The notes beneath the pieces were generated by a model. The model was not told where the DNA came from and made no database searches. It saw only the letters and a list, made by a program, of their open reading frames with translations. Positions 25,367 through 34,123 of a stretch of DNA of 64,000 nucleotides are shown here, piece by piece. How positions within the stretch are numbered: the stretch's first letter is position 1; every line of letters begins with the position of its first letter. The stretch is taken from positions 124,001 through 188,000 of the forward strand of contig JADKJT010000002.1 of assembly GCA_016720905.1 (NCBI GenBank), in the 5' to 3' direction. Origin of the DNA: Gemmatimonadaceae bacterium. Lineage in GTDB: Bacteria > Gemmatimonadota > Gemmatimonadetes > Gemmatimonadales > Gemmatimonadaceae. The position numbers and the translations under genes were made by a program.

Positions 25367-26932
25367 TCAGCTCTCGAGCAGCACGCGCAGGAACTCATCG
25401 CCATACCGCTCCAGCTTGGCCTCACCAACGCCCGGCACCTGCAATAGCTCGCGCCGGGACGTTGGCCGCCGGGCCACCATCTCCAGCAGCACCTTGTCGC
25501 CGAACACGATGTAGGCCGGAACGCCGGCGTCATCGGCCAGCTGTCGTCGCACGACACGCAGTCGCTCGAACAGATCCCGCTCATCGTCGTCCAGCGTTGC
25601 GGCATCAGGCCCGCGCGACGTCCGACCGCTCACGCCCCCGCTCGCCGCAGCGCGCCGTCCGCGCACCGTACTTGCCTGCGACTCGACCAGCTCGGCGATG
25701 CGCACGTCGATGCGCTGACCGGTACACACGTCGCAGGCGCTCCCGCAGGGCGTGATAATCTCATCGAAGTGCGCCACCAGCGCCTGATGCCGGCAGCGCG
25801 TGCGCTCCACCAGGTCAAACAGCGCCACCGTCGCCGCGCGGGTGCGCGCGCGGACGTCTTCGTCGTCCAGTCCGTCCAAAAAACGTTCGTGCAGCTTCAC
25901 GTCGGCCCACGAATAGAACAGCACGCAGTCGCTGGGCAAGCCATCACGCCCGGCGCGGCCGATCTCCTGATACCACGACTCGATGTCCTTTGGCATGTCG
26001 CGGTGAATCACGAATCGAACATTCGACTTGTCGATGCCCATGCCGAACGCCACCGTCGCGACAATCACATCAATATCATCGCGCTGAAACGCCTCCTGAT
26101 TGCGCGCGCGTTCATCGGACTCCAGACCGGCGTGATAGGGGAGCGCCCGGATGCCCTGCGACGTCAAAAACTCGGCGGTCTGCTCCACGCCTTTCCGGCT
26201 CTGGCAATACACAATGCCGCTCTCGCCGGCATGCGCGCGAATGAGTGCGAGCATTTCCGTGCGCGTGTTACCGCCCTGCCCTTTCTTGCGCGTGGCAATC
26301 TGCAGGTTGGGGCGAAAAAACGATCCCTTGAATCCGGCGGGCTTACGCATGCCGAGTTGTCGCAGGATGTCCAACGCCACGCGCCGAGTGGCGGTAGCGG
26401 TCAGCGCGAGCACCGGCACATCGAGCTGTTCCTTAAGACCCTGCAGGCGCCGATACGACGGGCGAAAGTCATGCCCCCACTGGCTGATGCAGTGCGCTTC
26501 ATCCACCACCAGCAGCGAAATGGGACACCCGCGTACGAAGTCGCCCAGGTAGCCGTCGAGCGCTTCAGGCGCGAGGAACACCAGTTCGTACTTGCCGGCG
26601 CGAAATGCGTCCATGCGGGCGCGGCGTTCGTCGGGTGATAACGTGGAGTTGATGGCCGCTACCGAGAATCCCAGCCCCGCCACCGCGTCCACCTGATCTT
26701 TCATCAGCGAGATGAGCGGCGAAATCACCAGCACCGTGCCATCGAGCAGCCGCGCCGGCAACTGATAGGTGAGCGACTTGCCGGCGCCTGTTGGCATCAG
26801 GGCAATGCAATCCTTGCCGGCCAATACCGCGTCGATAACCTCACGCTGTCCGGGCCGGAATTCATCGAAGCCGAAAACGTCGCGCAGAACGTCTTCGGGC
26901 GTGCGGGCCGCGGTGGAGTGGTGGTGGGGCAA
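25367..26932 (-). CDS. recQ: ATP-dependent DNA helicase RecQ
   Basis: A 521-aa RecQ-type 3'-5' helicase. It has FRPGQREVIDAVLAGKD, Walker A MPTGAGKS (Lys52), the DEAH box in LLVVDEAHCISQWGHDFRP, ALTATAT, motif V/VI ATVAFGMGIDKSNVRFVIHR and QEIGRAGRDG, then a zinc-site region (CRHQALVAHFDE...CGSACDVC). A C-terminal HRDC domain (DDERDLFERLRVVRRQLADD, LLQVPGVGEAKLERYGDEFL) follows. A shortened winged-helix region makes it smaller than E. coli RecQ (~610 aa). It unwinds forked and recombination intermediates. Divergent from the gene at 27170. Confidence 0.95.
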   Translation of the reverse strand: MPHHHSTAARTPEDVLRDVFGFDEFRPGQREVIDAVLAGKDCIALMPTGAGKSLTYQLPARLLDGTVLVISPLISLMKDQVDAVAGLGFSVAAINSTLSPDERRARMDAFRAGKYELVFLAPEALDGYLGDFVRGCPISLLVVDEAHCISQWGHDFRPSYRRLQGLKEQLDVPVLALTATATRRVALDILRQLGMRKPAGFKGSFFRPNLQIATRKKGQGGNTRTEMLALIRAHAGESGIVYCQSRKGVEQTAEFLTSQGIRALPYHAGLESDERARNQEAFQRDDIDVIVATVAFGMGIDKSNVRFVIHRDMPKDIESWYQEIGRAGRDGLPSDCVLFYSWADVKLHERFLDGLDDEDVRARTRAATVALFDLVERTRCRHQALVAHFDEIITPCGSACDVCTGQRIDVRIAELVESQASTVRGRRAAASGGVSGRTSRGPDAATLDDDERDLFERLRVVRRQLADDAGVPAYIVFGDKVLLEMVARRPTSRRELLQVPGVGEAKLERYGDEFLRVLLES

Positions 26933-27011
26933 GGCTGTGAGGGTAATCAGTGTTCGGTCGTGAACGCGGAACCATGCTGAGTCCGGTGCATCAGGTCCCT
27001 ACCACAACGTA

Positions 27012-27028
27012 GTGACGGGGCCCGTCAC
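27012..27028. promoter_or_regulatory. 17-bp perfect palindrome between recQ and the downstream gene
   Basis: GTGACGGG-G-CCCGTCAC is perfectly symmetric around one base and sits in the 237-bp divergent region, 80 bp upstream of recQ and 141 bp upstream of the gene at 27170. The absence of a loop makes a terminator unlikely and a protein-binding site more likely. The regulator is unknown. Confidence 0.4.
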
Positions 27029-27169
27029 GTGCCGCGACTTCGGCTATTGTAGCCGCTGCGGCCATCAGGCAGGGCTCAGGCGTGCTTTCGGTTTGACACG
27101 CACGATTTCGATGACACACGGTGCGCGGGCGGACGCCATCCTTGGTGAATCCTTCACCTGGAGGCTCGT

Positions 27170-27802
27170 ATGCTGTACACCGTTCGCTGCAAAGGTCGTG
27201 TACTCGGCACGACTGAACTCGAGTTCGAACCCCCTGTACCGGGCCAGCATTCCGGCTGGTTCCATCCCACGCCCGGCGCGGAGCGCCAGCTCGATCTGAT
27301 ATCGATCGGATACCCGCTGATAGACTGGTGGCTGATGCGTGCCGAGTCGCCCCCGAAGGGAGTCCCCCTCATTCTGCCGGACTTCCCGACTTCCCCCGAG
27401 TGCGAGGCCATCTCGTCGGCTATCGCGGCGCGTCTGCACTTCGTACTCTCGCTGCATCGCGCAGACGGGTCCGAACTGGCGACACGGGATATCATCCTGC
27501 AGGACCGGCACTATTGGCCGGCCCCCTGGATTGACGACCTGGATCCGTACGAGGGGCTCGACGCCCAACAGATCGCGGCGCTCGATGCCGATGTCGAGCA
27601 TGACATCGCACTGTTCCGCGAATGGCATCCAGCGTCGACCGGCGACTCGCCGAGCACCGACGGCAAAGACCGCGCATTGGACGACGCCCTCAGCGCCATT
27701 TCGCAGCACGCGGCGCAGACCCGCTATCAGGTGTACGTACGTCTGGTCGACCCGCGCGATGTCCCGCGATACTCCGGGTGGTTCTCGGGGTTGTCCGAAT
27801 GA
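27170..27802 (+). CDS. Conserved-looking cytoplasmic protein, unknown function
   Basis: A 210-aa protein with a strong ribosome site (GGAGGCTCGT before ATG). It has no signal peptide or membrane segments. Beta-rich at the start (MLYTVRCKGRVLGTTELEFE), with PAPWIDDLDPYEGLDAQQIA in the middle and an acidic, polar C-terminal half. The C-terminal YQVYVRLVDPRDVPRYSGWF may form another strand pair. No known domain was recognised. It precedes a VapBC pair on the same strand by 56 bp, so it might be cargo of that module, but this is only positional. Confidence 0.65.
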   Translation: MLYTVRCKGRVLGTTELEFEPPVPGQHSGWFHPTPGAERQLDLISIGYPLIDWWLMRAESPPKGVPLILPDFPTSPECEAISSAIAARLHFVLSLHRADGSELATRDIILQDRHYWPAPWIDDLDPYEGLDAQQIAALDADVEHDIALFREWHPASTGDSPSTDGKDRALDDALSAISQHAAQTRYQVYVRLVDPRDVPRYSGWFSGLSE

Positions 27803-27858
27803 CCGCCCGCCCATCCAGGCGTTGCCAACCGTCGCCTGATCGAGTATGGTTCACCCAT

Positions 27859-28107
27859 ATGAAAACCACGGTTGATATATCCGACGCACTGTTTGAGAGT
27901 GCACGGCGACTGGCCACACGGCGAGGGAGCACGATGCGCGCCCTCATTGAGGAGGGGCTGCGCGCCGTGCTGCAGGCCCATCGTGTCGCACCGGCCCGCT
28001 ATGCACTTCGGGACGCCAGCGTCGCGGGCGACGGCCTCGTGGACGGCGTTGAGCTGGGCGACTGGGGGCAGGTCCGCGCGCTGATCTACGACGAGGCCGC
28101 CCGGTGA
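27859..28107 (+). CDS. vapB: VapB-type antitoxin
   Basis: An 82-aa protein opening MKTTVDISDALFESARRLAT followed by RRGSTMRALIEEGLRAVL, the ribbon-helix-helix pattern of VapB (DUF2191-like) antitoxins. The acidic C-terminus (GVELGDWGQVRALIYDEA) is the expected toxin-binding tail. The stop overlaps the vapC GTG by 4 bp (GTGA), so translation of the pair is coupled. It represses its own promoter in known cases. Confidence 0.9.
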   Translation: MKTTVDISDALFESARRLATRRGSTMRALIEEGLRAVLQAHRVAPARYALRDASVAGDGLVDGVELGDWGQVRALIYDEAAR

Positions 28108-28538
28108 TTGCCGTGGACACGAACGTCCTCGTGCAAGCGCATCGACAGGATACGCCGTTCCACCGGGCGGCCAAAGACACGTTGGAGCAGCTGGCAGCCG
28201 GCCCATCACCGTGGGCCATTCCCTGGCCGTGCGTTCACGAGTTCCTGGCCATCGTGACCCATCCGCGCATCTTTCGGACGCCCTCCCCGCTCACTGCCGC
28301 CTGTGATCAAGTGGACGCCTGGCTTGAGGTGCCCACGATACGGCTGCTGAGCGAGGATCGGGACGCCCATTGGCCAAGTCTCAAGCCGTTGCTGATCAGC
28401 GGGCGTATCGCCGGTCCGCGTGTCCACGACGCGCGGGTGGCGGCGCTCTGCCTGGCGTACGGCGTGTCAACCTTCCTGAGCGCCGATCGGGACTTCAGCC
28501 GATTCCCTGCGCTCGATGTGCGCAATCCGCTGGTGTGA
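28104..28538 (+). CDS. vapC: VapC-type PIN-domain ribonuclease toxin
   Basis: A 144-aa PIN protein. Acidic residues expected at the active site are in MIAVDTNVLVQAHR, PCVHEFLAIVTH, RVHDARVAALCLAYG and TFLSADRDFSRF. It is a Mg-dependent RNase held in check by the VapB encoded just upstream, with a GTG start inside the vapB stop. This toxin belongs to a different PIN subgroup from the FitB-like one at 4817; the two loci are not recent duplicates. Confidence 0.92.
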   Translation: MIAVDTNVLVQAHRQDTPFHRAAKDTLEQLAAGPSPWAIPWPCVHEFLAIVTHPRIFRTPSPLTAACDQVDAWLEVPTIRLLSEDRDAHWPSLKPLLISGRIAGPRVHDARVAALCLAYGVSTFLSADRDFSRFPALDVRNPLV

Positions 28539-28689
28539 CGATCGGCCATTCTGCGCACTACGCCTCCAATAGCATCAACAATCCTTCTGGTGGGCGGCCG
28601 ACGAGAGACCTCGTCGCCTACTTTGCCGGTAAGTACTTTTGTATCTGAATCCTCCGATCGGTATCGGCGACGCAGCGGGCATTTCTCAC

Positions 28690-30636
28690 GTGACACATCC
28701 CTCCCCCGAGTTCCTCGACCTGCAGACCGCGCTGGCCGGCGAGTACTCGCTCCAGCGCGAGCTCGGTCGCGGTGGAATGGGCGTCGTCTATCTCGCGCGC
28801 GATGTGCAGTTGGATCGCGACGTCGCCATCAAGGTGCTGCCGTCGCACCTGTCGCTTACGGCCGAGTCGCGCGAACGCTTCGTGCGTGAGGCCCGTACGG
28901 CCGCCGGACTGTCACACCCCCACATCGTCCCCATTCATCGCGTCGGTGAAGCGGGCGGCTTTGTGTTCTTCGTCATGAGCTACGTGGACGGCGAGACGCT
29001 TGGCGAGCGACTCCGCGCGCGCGGCCCGCTGTCGCCGGCCGACGCCACCCGCGTGCTGCGCGAAGTCGCCTGGGCACTCGCGTACGCGCACGGCCGCGGC
29101 ATCGTCCATCGGGACATCAAGCCGGACAACATCCTGCTGGAGGCCGGCACCGGCAGAGCACTGGTCACCGACTTCGGCATCGCGCATCGCGGTGCACAGG
29201 CTCGTGAGGCAACCGGCGCGGGGATGATCATGGGGACGGCGCATTTCATGAGTCCCGAGCAAGCGGCCAATAGCCCGGTCGACGGGCGCAGCGACCTCTA
29301 CTCACTCGGCGTGGTCGGCTATCTCGCCGTCAGCGGCCGACTCCCCTTCAACGAAACAAGCGTACCGGCGCTGCTCGCGCGTCAGGCCACCGAGGCGTCA
29401 CCTGAAGTCGTGCGTGCCGCACCCGGTTTGCCGCCGACCCTTGCCGCCGCCATCGATCGATGTCTCGACCGCGACCCCACGCGTCGGTTCATAGACGGCG
29501 AGGCCTTGGCAGCGGCGCTCGCTCCCACGCCTGACGTACGGCCAGTATTGCCGCCGATGTTGCGCGTCTGGCTTGGTGCACGGAATCCCCTCCTCGTCCC
29601 TTACCTGGGATGGTCAGGAGGATTCGGCGCCCTCACCCTCGCCAACCTCATCGCCTGGGTGACTGGCAACCGACCCGCCGGGCCAGCGGACATCGTGGTT
29701 CTTGCCGCGATCGCGTCACTGCCGCTGCTCCCAATCGTCGGCTTCCACCTCAATCAAGCGCGTCGACAGTTCCAGGCCGGACACACGCTCGCTGACTTGC
29801 GTTCCGCACTGGAAATCGCGCGCCGTGAGCGGGAAGAGACCGAATCACTTACCCGAGACACAGGGCAAAGCACCGCCCGGCGACTCCTGCGCGTCGGCAC
29901 AATGGCCTCGGCGGGCTGGCTTGCCGTCAGCTTCGGGCTGCTCCTTGGTGGTGTCATCCACGAAAATGGGCGTGGGGCCAAAGTTTTCGGCGTGACGTTG
30001 GGAGCGGCGTTCATTTTCGCGCCCGTGCTCAGCACGATGCTGCTTGGTGCGATCAGCAACGCACTCGATGTGCAGTTCATTCCCGCCACGATCCGCAACG
30101 GATGGCAAGCGGGAATTCGTGAGCGTCTCTGGACCAGCGGGGCGGGAAGGTGGCTCGCGCGACGTCTCGGGGCCCCGGAGCAATCGCGCGCAGTGGGCGG
30201 CGGTGTATTCCGGCCCACTGAAGCGGTCCTTGGTGTCGCCGCGTCGGAGCTCTTTGCGGCGCTGCCGAAATCCTTCCGCGAACAACTCGCCGAGTTACCC
30301 GCGACCGTCGCGGCGCTGGAGGCCAATGCGGCCGAGGCGAGAGCGGAGCTTGAGGTGTTGGCGGCACTTGCCCCGCACGGGTCCGGCAACGCCGAGGCGC
30401 TTGTGCGTCGACGGAGCACGGCCACCGCGCATCTGGCCGCGAGCGTCGGGGCATTGGAAGGCATCCGACTCGATCTGCTGCGCCTGCATGCGGGCGCGAA
30501 CGATCTGGCCCCCCTCACGACATTGATTGGTGCCGCGCGGCTGCTCGGCGACGACCTGAGCCGGCTTGCCGACGCCCAACGCGAGGTGGACGACGTGCTT
30601 GAGCGGCGTCCACTCGGTGCGGCACGGATTCCTTGA
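28690..30636 (+). CDS. Membrane Ser/Thr protein kinase with four C-terminal helices
   Basis: A protein of about 648 aa. The kinase domain (residues ~15-280) is complete: GRGGMGVVYLARD, VAIKVL, the catalytic loop GIVHRDIKPDNILL, DFGIAHRG and GTAHFMSPEQAAN. The membrane part has helices around LGWSGGFGALTLANLIAW, DIVVLAAIASLPLLPIVGF, TMASAGWLAVSFGLLLGGV and GVTLGAAFIFAPVLSTMLLG. A final ~190-residue region rich in Ala/Glu/Leu (EQLAELPATVAALEANAAEA) is predicted coiled coil. GTG 28690 is preferred over TTG 28639. There is no PASTA or other known extracellular sensor; the loops between helices are short. Confidence 0.9.
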   Translation: MTHPSPEFLDLQTALAGEYSLQRELGRGGMGVVYLARDVQLDRDVAIKVLPSHLSLTAESRERFVREARTAAGLSHPHIVPIHRVGEAGGFVFFVMSYVDGETLGERLRARGPLSPADATRVLREVAWALAYAHGRGIVHRDIKPDNILLEAGTGRALVTDFGIAHRGAQAREATGAGMIMGTAHFMSPEQAANSPVDGRSDLYSLGVVGYLAVSGRLPFNETSVPALLARQATEASPEVVRAAPGLPPTLAAAIDRCLDRDPTRRFIDGEALAAALAPTPDVRPVLPPMLRVWLGARNPLLVPYLGWSGGFGALTLANLIAWVTGNRPAGPADIVVLAAIASLPLLPIVGFHLNQARRQFQAGHTLADLRSALEIARREREETESLTRDTGQSTARRLLRVGTMASAGWLAVSFGLLLGGVIHENGRGAKVFGVTLGAAFIFAPVLSTMLLGAISNALDVQFIPATIRNGWQAGIRERLWTSGAGRWLARRLGAPEQSRAVGGGVFRPTEAVLGVAASELFAALPKSFREQLAELPATVAALEANAAEARAELEVLAALAPHGSGNAEALVRRRSTATAHLAASVGALEGIRLDLLRLHAGANDLAPLTTLIGAARLLGDDLSRLADAQREVDDVLERRPLGAARIP

Positions 30637-30641
30637 ACCGC

Positions 30642-31076
30642 TCACTCCGCCAACAGCAAATCACCACACGCGACAATCTTGCCCATGTTCGCTGCCGATT
30701 CGTGAATGTTCACGTAGTACTCCCCGCTGTCCGGTAGCGCCAGACGCAAGACGGAGTTGCCCTCGGCCGCGCCTTTGGTATTCACGATGAGCGGCGTGTA
30801 GGCGGTCGCCGCGCCCAGCACGGCACCGCCCTTGGCACAACTGCCAACATGCACATGCCAGGGACGCACCGCGCCGGCAATGTCGCCCGCGTATTTCACC
30901 ACGGCGCTGGTGGTACCAACGGTCTTGCCCGCTTCCATGGCAATCACGCCACGAATCTTTGATCCGTTCTTGCCCATCACCATGCCGTCCCACGCCACGT
31001 GCCGCCGGACCAGTCCATAGGCCAGTGACGAGGAGAGGCCCAGCAGCATCGTGCCGACAATCATGCTTCGCTTCAC
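30642..31076 (-). CDS. Exported protein with WHVHxGxC motif, unknown function
   Basis: A 144-aa protein with an N-terminal helix or signal peptide (MIVGTMLLGLSSSLAYGLV). The mature part contains AGAVRPWHVHVGSCAKGGAV, with two His and one Cys, and ends SANMGKIVACGDLLLAE, with a second Cys. The H-x-H plus late ACGDL pattern is reminiscent of CHRD or Cu/Zn-SOD-like beta folds, but not enough to assign one. The GTG at 31076 has GGAG seven bases upstream. It lies 44 bp after the membrane-anchored protein gene in the HupE cluster and converges with the kinase gene. Confidence 0.65.
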   Translation of the reverse strand: MKRSMIVGTMLLGLSSSLAYGLVRRHVAWDGMVMGKNGSKIRGVIAMEAGKTVGTTSAVVKYAGDIAGAVRPWHVHVGSCAKGGAVLGAATAYTPLIVNTKGAAEGNSVLRLALPDSGEYYVNIHESAANMGKIVACGDLLLAE

Positions 31077-31120
31077 CGTCGTCTCCTTGAGTGGTGGTGC
31101 GGGTGAGCGCGTCAGGCGCG

Positions 31121-31732
31121 TCACTTGATCTCTCTCAACTCCTGATACTCGCCGCGCGTCTTCAGCGTGATCGTGACCATGCCCTCCGACCGATTGCGCC
31201 AGAACCACCCGTGCATGCCGTCGAACGCGGCCACCAGATCACCCTGCTCTCCATCGGAAATGCCGCGTCCATAACTGTGCGAGAATCCCTTGGGTGCATT
31301 GGGCGGCTCGCCATGCGCGTTGTACGTCACATCAGGGCTGCTGGCCCGCCACGCGTACGTCGCTCGCTGATTGAGGCGCATGGCCAGCTTGAGTTCAATA
31401 CTCTTGCCCGGCGCGAGGGTCACGGTCATCGAGTCGCGCCACCCATCGGCCGGCACGGCAGCGATGACGGCGCCACGCGGATCTGCTGCGCCCGACACCA
31501 ACGCCTTCTCTACCGCCGATGCCTCCTGAGCCTCGCGAGCCAGGGCCATCTTGATCCGACCCATTTCCGTGAGTCCCAGCATCCGCCCAATGCCCGTCGG
31601 ATCGACGGCATATTCTGCAGGCAGGACCACCGTGACCAGCAGCGCGGCCGCGACCGCCAGCGCCACCACGGTCGAGCGCAGCAGCGCGCGTGATGAAGGC
31701 AGCGCATCCAAATCGGGCGTGACCTGATGCAT
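31121..31732 (-). CDS. Single-pass membrane-anchored protein, HupE-linked
   Basis: A 203-aa protein with one N-terminal helix (LLRSTVVALAVAAALLVTVV) and a soluble domain outside. The VDPTGIGRMLGLTEMGRIKM segment after the helix is a recurrent feature of anchor proteins found next to HupE/UreJ genes. The distal part (TVTLAPGKSIELKLAMRLNQ; FDGMHGWFWRNRSEGMVTIT) suggests a beta-sandwich. Starts 9 bp after the HupE/UreJ stop, so it is in the same operon. Function is unproven; a partner in metal uptake is the natural guess. Confidence 0.7.
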   Translation of the reverse strand: MHQVTPDLDALPSSRALLRSTVVALAVAAALLVTVVLPAEYAVDPTGIGRMLGLTEMGRIKMALAREAQEASAVEKALVSGAADPRGAVIAAVPADGWRDSMTVTLAPGKSIELKLAMRLNQRATYAWRASSPDVTYNAHGEPPNAPKGFSHSYGRGISDGEQGDLVAAFDGMHGWFWRNRSEGMVTITLKTRGEYQELREIK

Positions 31733-31741
31733 GCGTCGCTC

Positions 31742-32503
31742 CTAACCTCGACGAGTGACAAAGAAACCTGCGAGCTGATATCCCACGAGCAGGAAACCCG
31801 CCGACATGATCACCACGTTGGCCGCGTAGGCGTGCCGCATGAAGCCCGCCGTACGACGCCAGTATCCCATGACGATCAGGATGGCGCTGAGCGCCAGCAA
31901 CTGGCCCATCTCCACACCCACGTTGAACGCCAGCAGATTCGGGACCAGCCCCTCCGAAGCCATTTCGAAGTCCAACAGCTTGGTGGCCAGACCAAACCCG
32001 TGACATAGGCCGAAGATCATGGTGGCCGCCTTGGTGTTGGGTTGCACCCCGAGCCAGCGTTGGAAGGCTCCGAGGTTATCAAGCGCCTTGTACACGACAC
32101 TGAACCCGATGATCGCGTCGATCACATACGCGTTCACACTGACACCGGACATCACGCCGAACAACAACGTCAGCGAATGTCCCACGGCGAACAGTGTCAC
32201 GTACACCGCGATGTCCTTCAGGCGATACAGAAAGAAGATCACGCCGAGCAGAAAGAGCAGGTGGTCGTAACCGGTAACCATGTGCTTGGCGCCCAGATAC
32301 ATGAACGGGATGATGCGGGTGCCGAACGTCTCCTGGATGTAGCCCTTGTCGCCGGCGGTAACGCCATGAGCAAACGCGTCGAGTGGGAGCAGGACCGACC
32401 ACATCACCGCGGCGCTCACCCATCGCCATTGGTGGCGCCGCTGGCGCTCGGCTGCGGCGGGAACCGCTCGTCTACTCAATCGGCGTGGATGCATCATGCC
32501 CAT
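31742..32503 (-). CDS. HupE/UreJ family membrane protein
   Basis: A protein of about 253 aa with a signal-like N-terminal helix (WVSAAVMWSVLLPLDAFAHG) and six further helices. Family marks are YLGAKHMVTGYDHLLFLLGV, LFAVGHSLTLLFG and FGLCHGFGLATKL, all His-containing membrane motifs thought to bind nickel or another metal. HupE proteins mediate nickel entry in some hydrogenase and urease systems, but no such enzyme is encoded nearby, so the metal is open. ATGs at 32503 and 32497 and further downstream starts are possible; none has a strong ribosome site. First gene of a three-gene operon. Confidence 0.82.
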   Translation of the reverse strand: MGMMHPRRLSRRAVPAAAERQRRHQWRWVSAAVMWSVLLPLDAFAHGVTAGDKGYIQETFGTRIIPFMYLGAKHMVTGYDHLLFLLGVIFFLYRLKDIAVYVTLFAVGHSLTLLFGVMSGVSVNAYVIDAIIGFSVVYKALDNLGAFQRWLGVQPNTKAATMIFGLCHGFGLATKLLDFEMASEGLVPNLLAFNVGVEMGQLLALSAILIVMGYWRRTAGFMRHAYAANVVIMSAGFLLVGYQLAGFFVTRRG

Positions 32504-32641
32504 GGTCTGAAGACAAGGAGCGCAGTGAGGGTTTCCGCACCCTCGCGTACAGGACCACCCGACCGCGCCGCGTGGCCGGTGCCGCGAGGTTTCGGTTATC
32601 GGTGCCGGGCGTCCGTACACTTCGGTCAGGATGTTGCCAGG

Positions 32642-33181
32642 ATGAAAATACTCACATTGCTCGCATTTGCCCTTCCGTCGTTGGCCCAGGCCCAAAGTGG
32701 GGAGACACTCGGCAAGGCCGTCGCGGAGATGGAACGACTTGACGCACTGCGCTCGACACTCGCGGCCGCGTTCGCACAGTCCGGCGCGCCGGCCAATCAG
32801 AAGTCGTTTGGCGAGGTGTGCAAGCCTGTAGGGCAATCCATGCAGCAGGGCGCGGCAACCAACGGATGGACCGCGCGGCAACTCGCAACTCGCTTCCGCA
32901 ATCCGGCCAACGCTCCGGATCCCGAAGCCGAAGCCCAACTGCGCCGCTTCCAACTGGATCCGCTGGTCCGTGCCGTGCTGCTCAACACGACGATGAATGG
33001 TCGGCCGGGTGTGCGGTACTTGCGTCGGATTACCGTGGAGTCATCCTGTTTGCGCTGTCACGGAAACAAAGCCACCCGCCCCGCGTTTGTCGTCGAGAAC
33101 TACCAGCAGGATCGCGCGTACGGGTTTCGCGTTGGAGATTTGCGCGGCGTGTACAGCGTGTTCATGCCGTCCACACCCTGA
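32642..33181 (+). CDS. Exported c-type heme protein, DUF3365/Tll0287-like
   Basis: A 179-aa protein with a signal peptide (MKILTLLAFALPSLAQAQSG). The conserved core includes RFRNPANAPDPEAEAQLRRF, then VESSCLRCHGN with a single CxxCH heme site, and a C-terminal YGFRVGDLRGVYSVFMP. This is the DUF3365 (Tll0287-like, PAS-related) fold that holds one c-type heme in the periplasm, usually as a redox or gas sensor or an electron carrier. It starts after the divergent HupE gene and is followed 13 bp later by a rhodanese gene. Confidence 0.82.
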   Translation: MKILTLLAFALPSLAQAQSGETLGKAVAEMERLDALRSTLAAAFAQSGAPANQKSFGEVCKPVGQSMQQGAATNGWTARQLATRFRNPANAPDPEAEAQLRRFQLDPLVRAVLLNTTMNGRPGVRYLRRITVESSCLRCHGNKATRPAFVVENYQQDRAYGFRVGDLRGVYSVFMPSTP

Positions 33182-33194
33182 TCCGCCACCTCAC

Positions 33195-33476
33195 ATGCCG
33201 TCATATCGCCGCAAGCCCGTCGACCTCGTCATCGACGTCCGCTCCCGTCTCGAATTCTGGTTGGGGCATCTCGACGGCGCCGTGTGCATCCCGGTTGGCA
33301 AACTGGCCAACGCCATGTCCAAACGCGCTGACATCGGCAAGGACGCGCGTATTCTCGTGTATTGCGCGAGCGGCGCGCGCTCGGCGATTGCCGCCAGCGC
33401 GCTCACGTCACTCGGCTACCGTCGCGTGACAGACGCCGGCGCCATTACGCAGGCTCGGCAGGCCTACGAGCGGTAA
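33195..33476 (+). CDS. Rhodanese-like domain protein
   Basis: A 93-aa single rhodanese domain. The DVRSRLEFWLGHLDGAVCIP block and the active-site loop LVYCASGARSAIAA (Cys in C-A-S-G-A-R) are clear. It can carry a persulfide on that cysteine. No signal peptide was seen, so a cytoplasmic location is likely. Placed 13 bp behind the heme protein gene and convergent with a DsrE-family gene, which suggests sulfur handling. Short for a rhodanese, but single-domain forms of this size are common. Confidence 0.88.
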   Translation: MPSYRRKPVDLVIDVRSRLEFWLGHLDGAVCIPVGKLANAMSKRADIGKDARILVYCASGARSAIAASALTSLGYRRVTDAGAITQARQAYER

Positions 33477-33499
33477 CAACCGCCACCGTGGCTCGCCCC

Positions 33500-34069
33500 T
33501 CACCACGGATTGAACTGATAGCCGTCGGCTTGCAGCACATTGATCGCGGTCATCGCCGAGATGGCGACTTTCACGCCCGGAATCAGTTCCTCGCGACGGA
33601 TTCCGCGCGACCCGGCGGTTTGTCCGCACAGCACCAGCTGTGCGCCGTGCTGCACGAGCTCTTCCACCAGGCGCCGACTCGGGTTAAGCGCCCCGCCGAA
33701 CCGGGCGGCGAACGCGGAGTCAGTCAGCAGAGCCTGCCATCCGCTGCCATGCACGACCGCGGCAGTGCGGATACGATCCTCGGAGTATCCATGCCGTGCA
33801 TGGAGGTTGTAGAAGCGCGCCACCGTCGTGAGCTGCGCATTCACTCTCACGGAGTCGCTGCCGCCGGCATCAATCAGGAAGACGGCCTTGAACACATGCC
33901 CCTCGGGCACCACAAACGTCGGGTTGTCGACCTTGATCGACATGCCCGTGCTCTGGATGACGGGGCCGGATGGCTGCTGACCCGGGATCGCTTGTGCCGA
34001 GACGGCAACCGGCACCCACCATACAAGTGCCACGAGCAGCGTTGACCGCGCCATTGAGGCTGCCTGCAT
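33500..34069 (-). CDS. DsrE family protein, exported
   Basis: A 189-aa protein with a signal peptide (MARSTLLVALVWWVPVAVSA). The DsrE/F-like alpha/beta fold shows KAVFLIDAGGSDSVRVNAQL, TVARFYNLHARHGY and LVLCGQTAGSRGI, with a cysteine at the position used for persulfide carriage in some DsrE proteins, then VKVAISAMTAINVLQADGY. The periplasmic location separates it from the cytoplasmic DsrEFH complex of sulfur oxidisers. It converges with the rhodanese gene 24 bp away. Confidence 0.82.
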   Translation of the reverse strand: MQAASMARSTLLVALVWWVPVAVSAQAIPGQQPSGPVIQSTGMSIKVDNPTFVVPEGHVFKAVFLIDAGGSDSVRVNAQLTTVARFYNLHARHGYSEDRIRTAAVVHGSGWQALLTDSAFAARFGGALNPSRRLVEELVQHGAQLVLCGQTAGSRGIRREELIPGVKVAISAMTAINVLQADGYQFNPW

Positions 34070-34123
34070 CGTACACCACCTGAAGTTGAAGGGTAAAAGC
34101 CGCGAGTAGAGGTCCGCCGATAA

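Noticed and set aside
27215..27240. GTTCGAACCC, resembling a tRNA T-arm
   Set aside because: It is within the frame of the gene at 27170, and no matching anticodon stem or acceptor stem is present.
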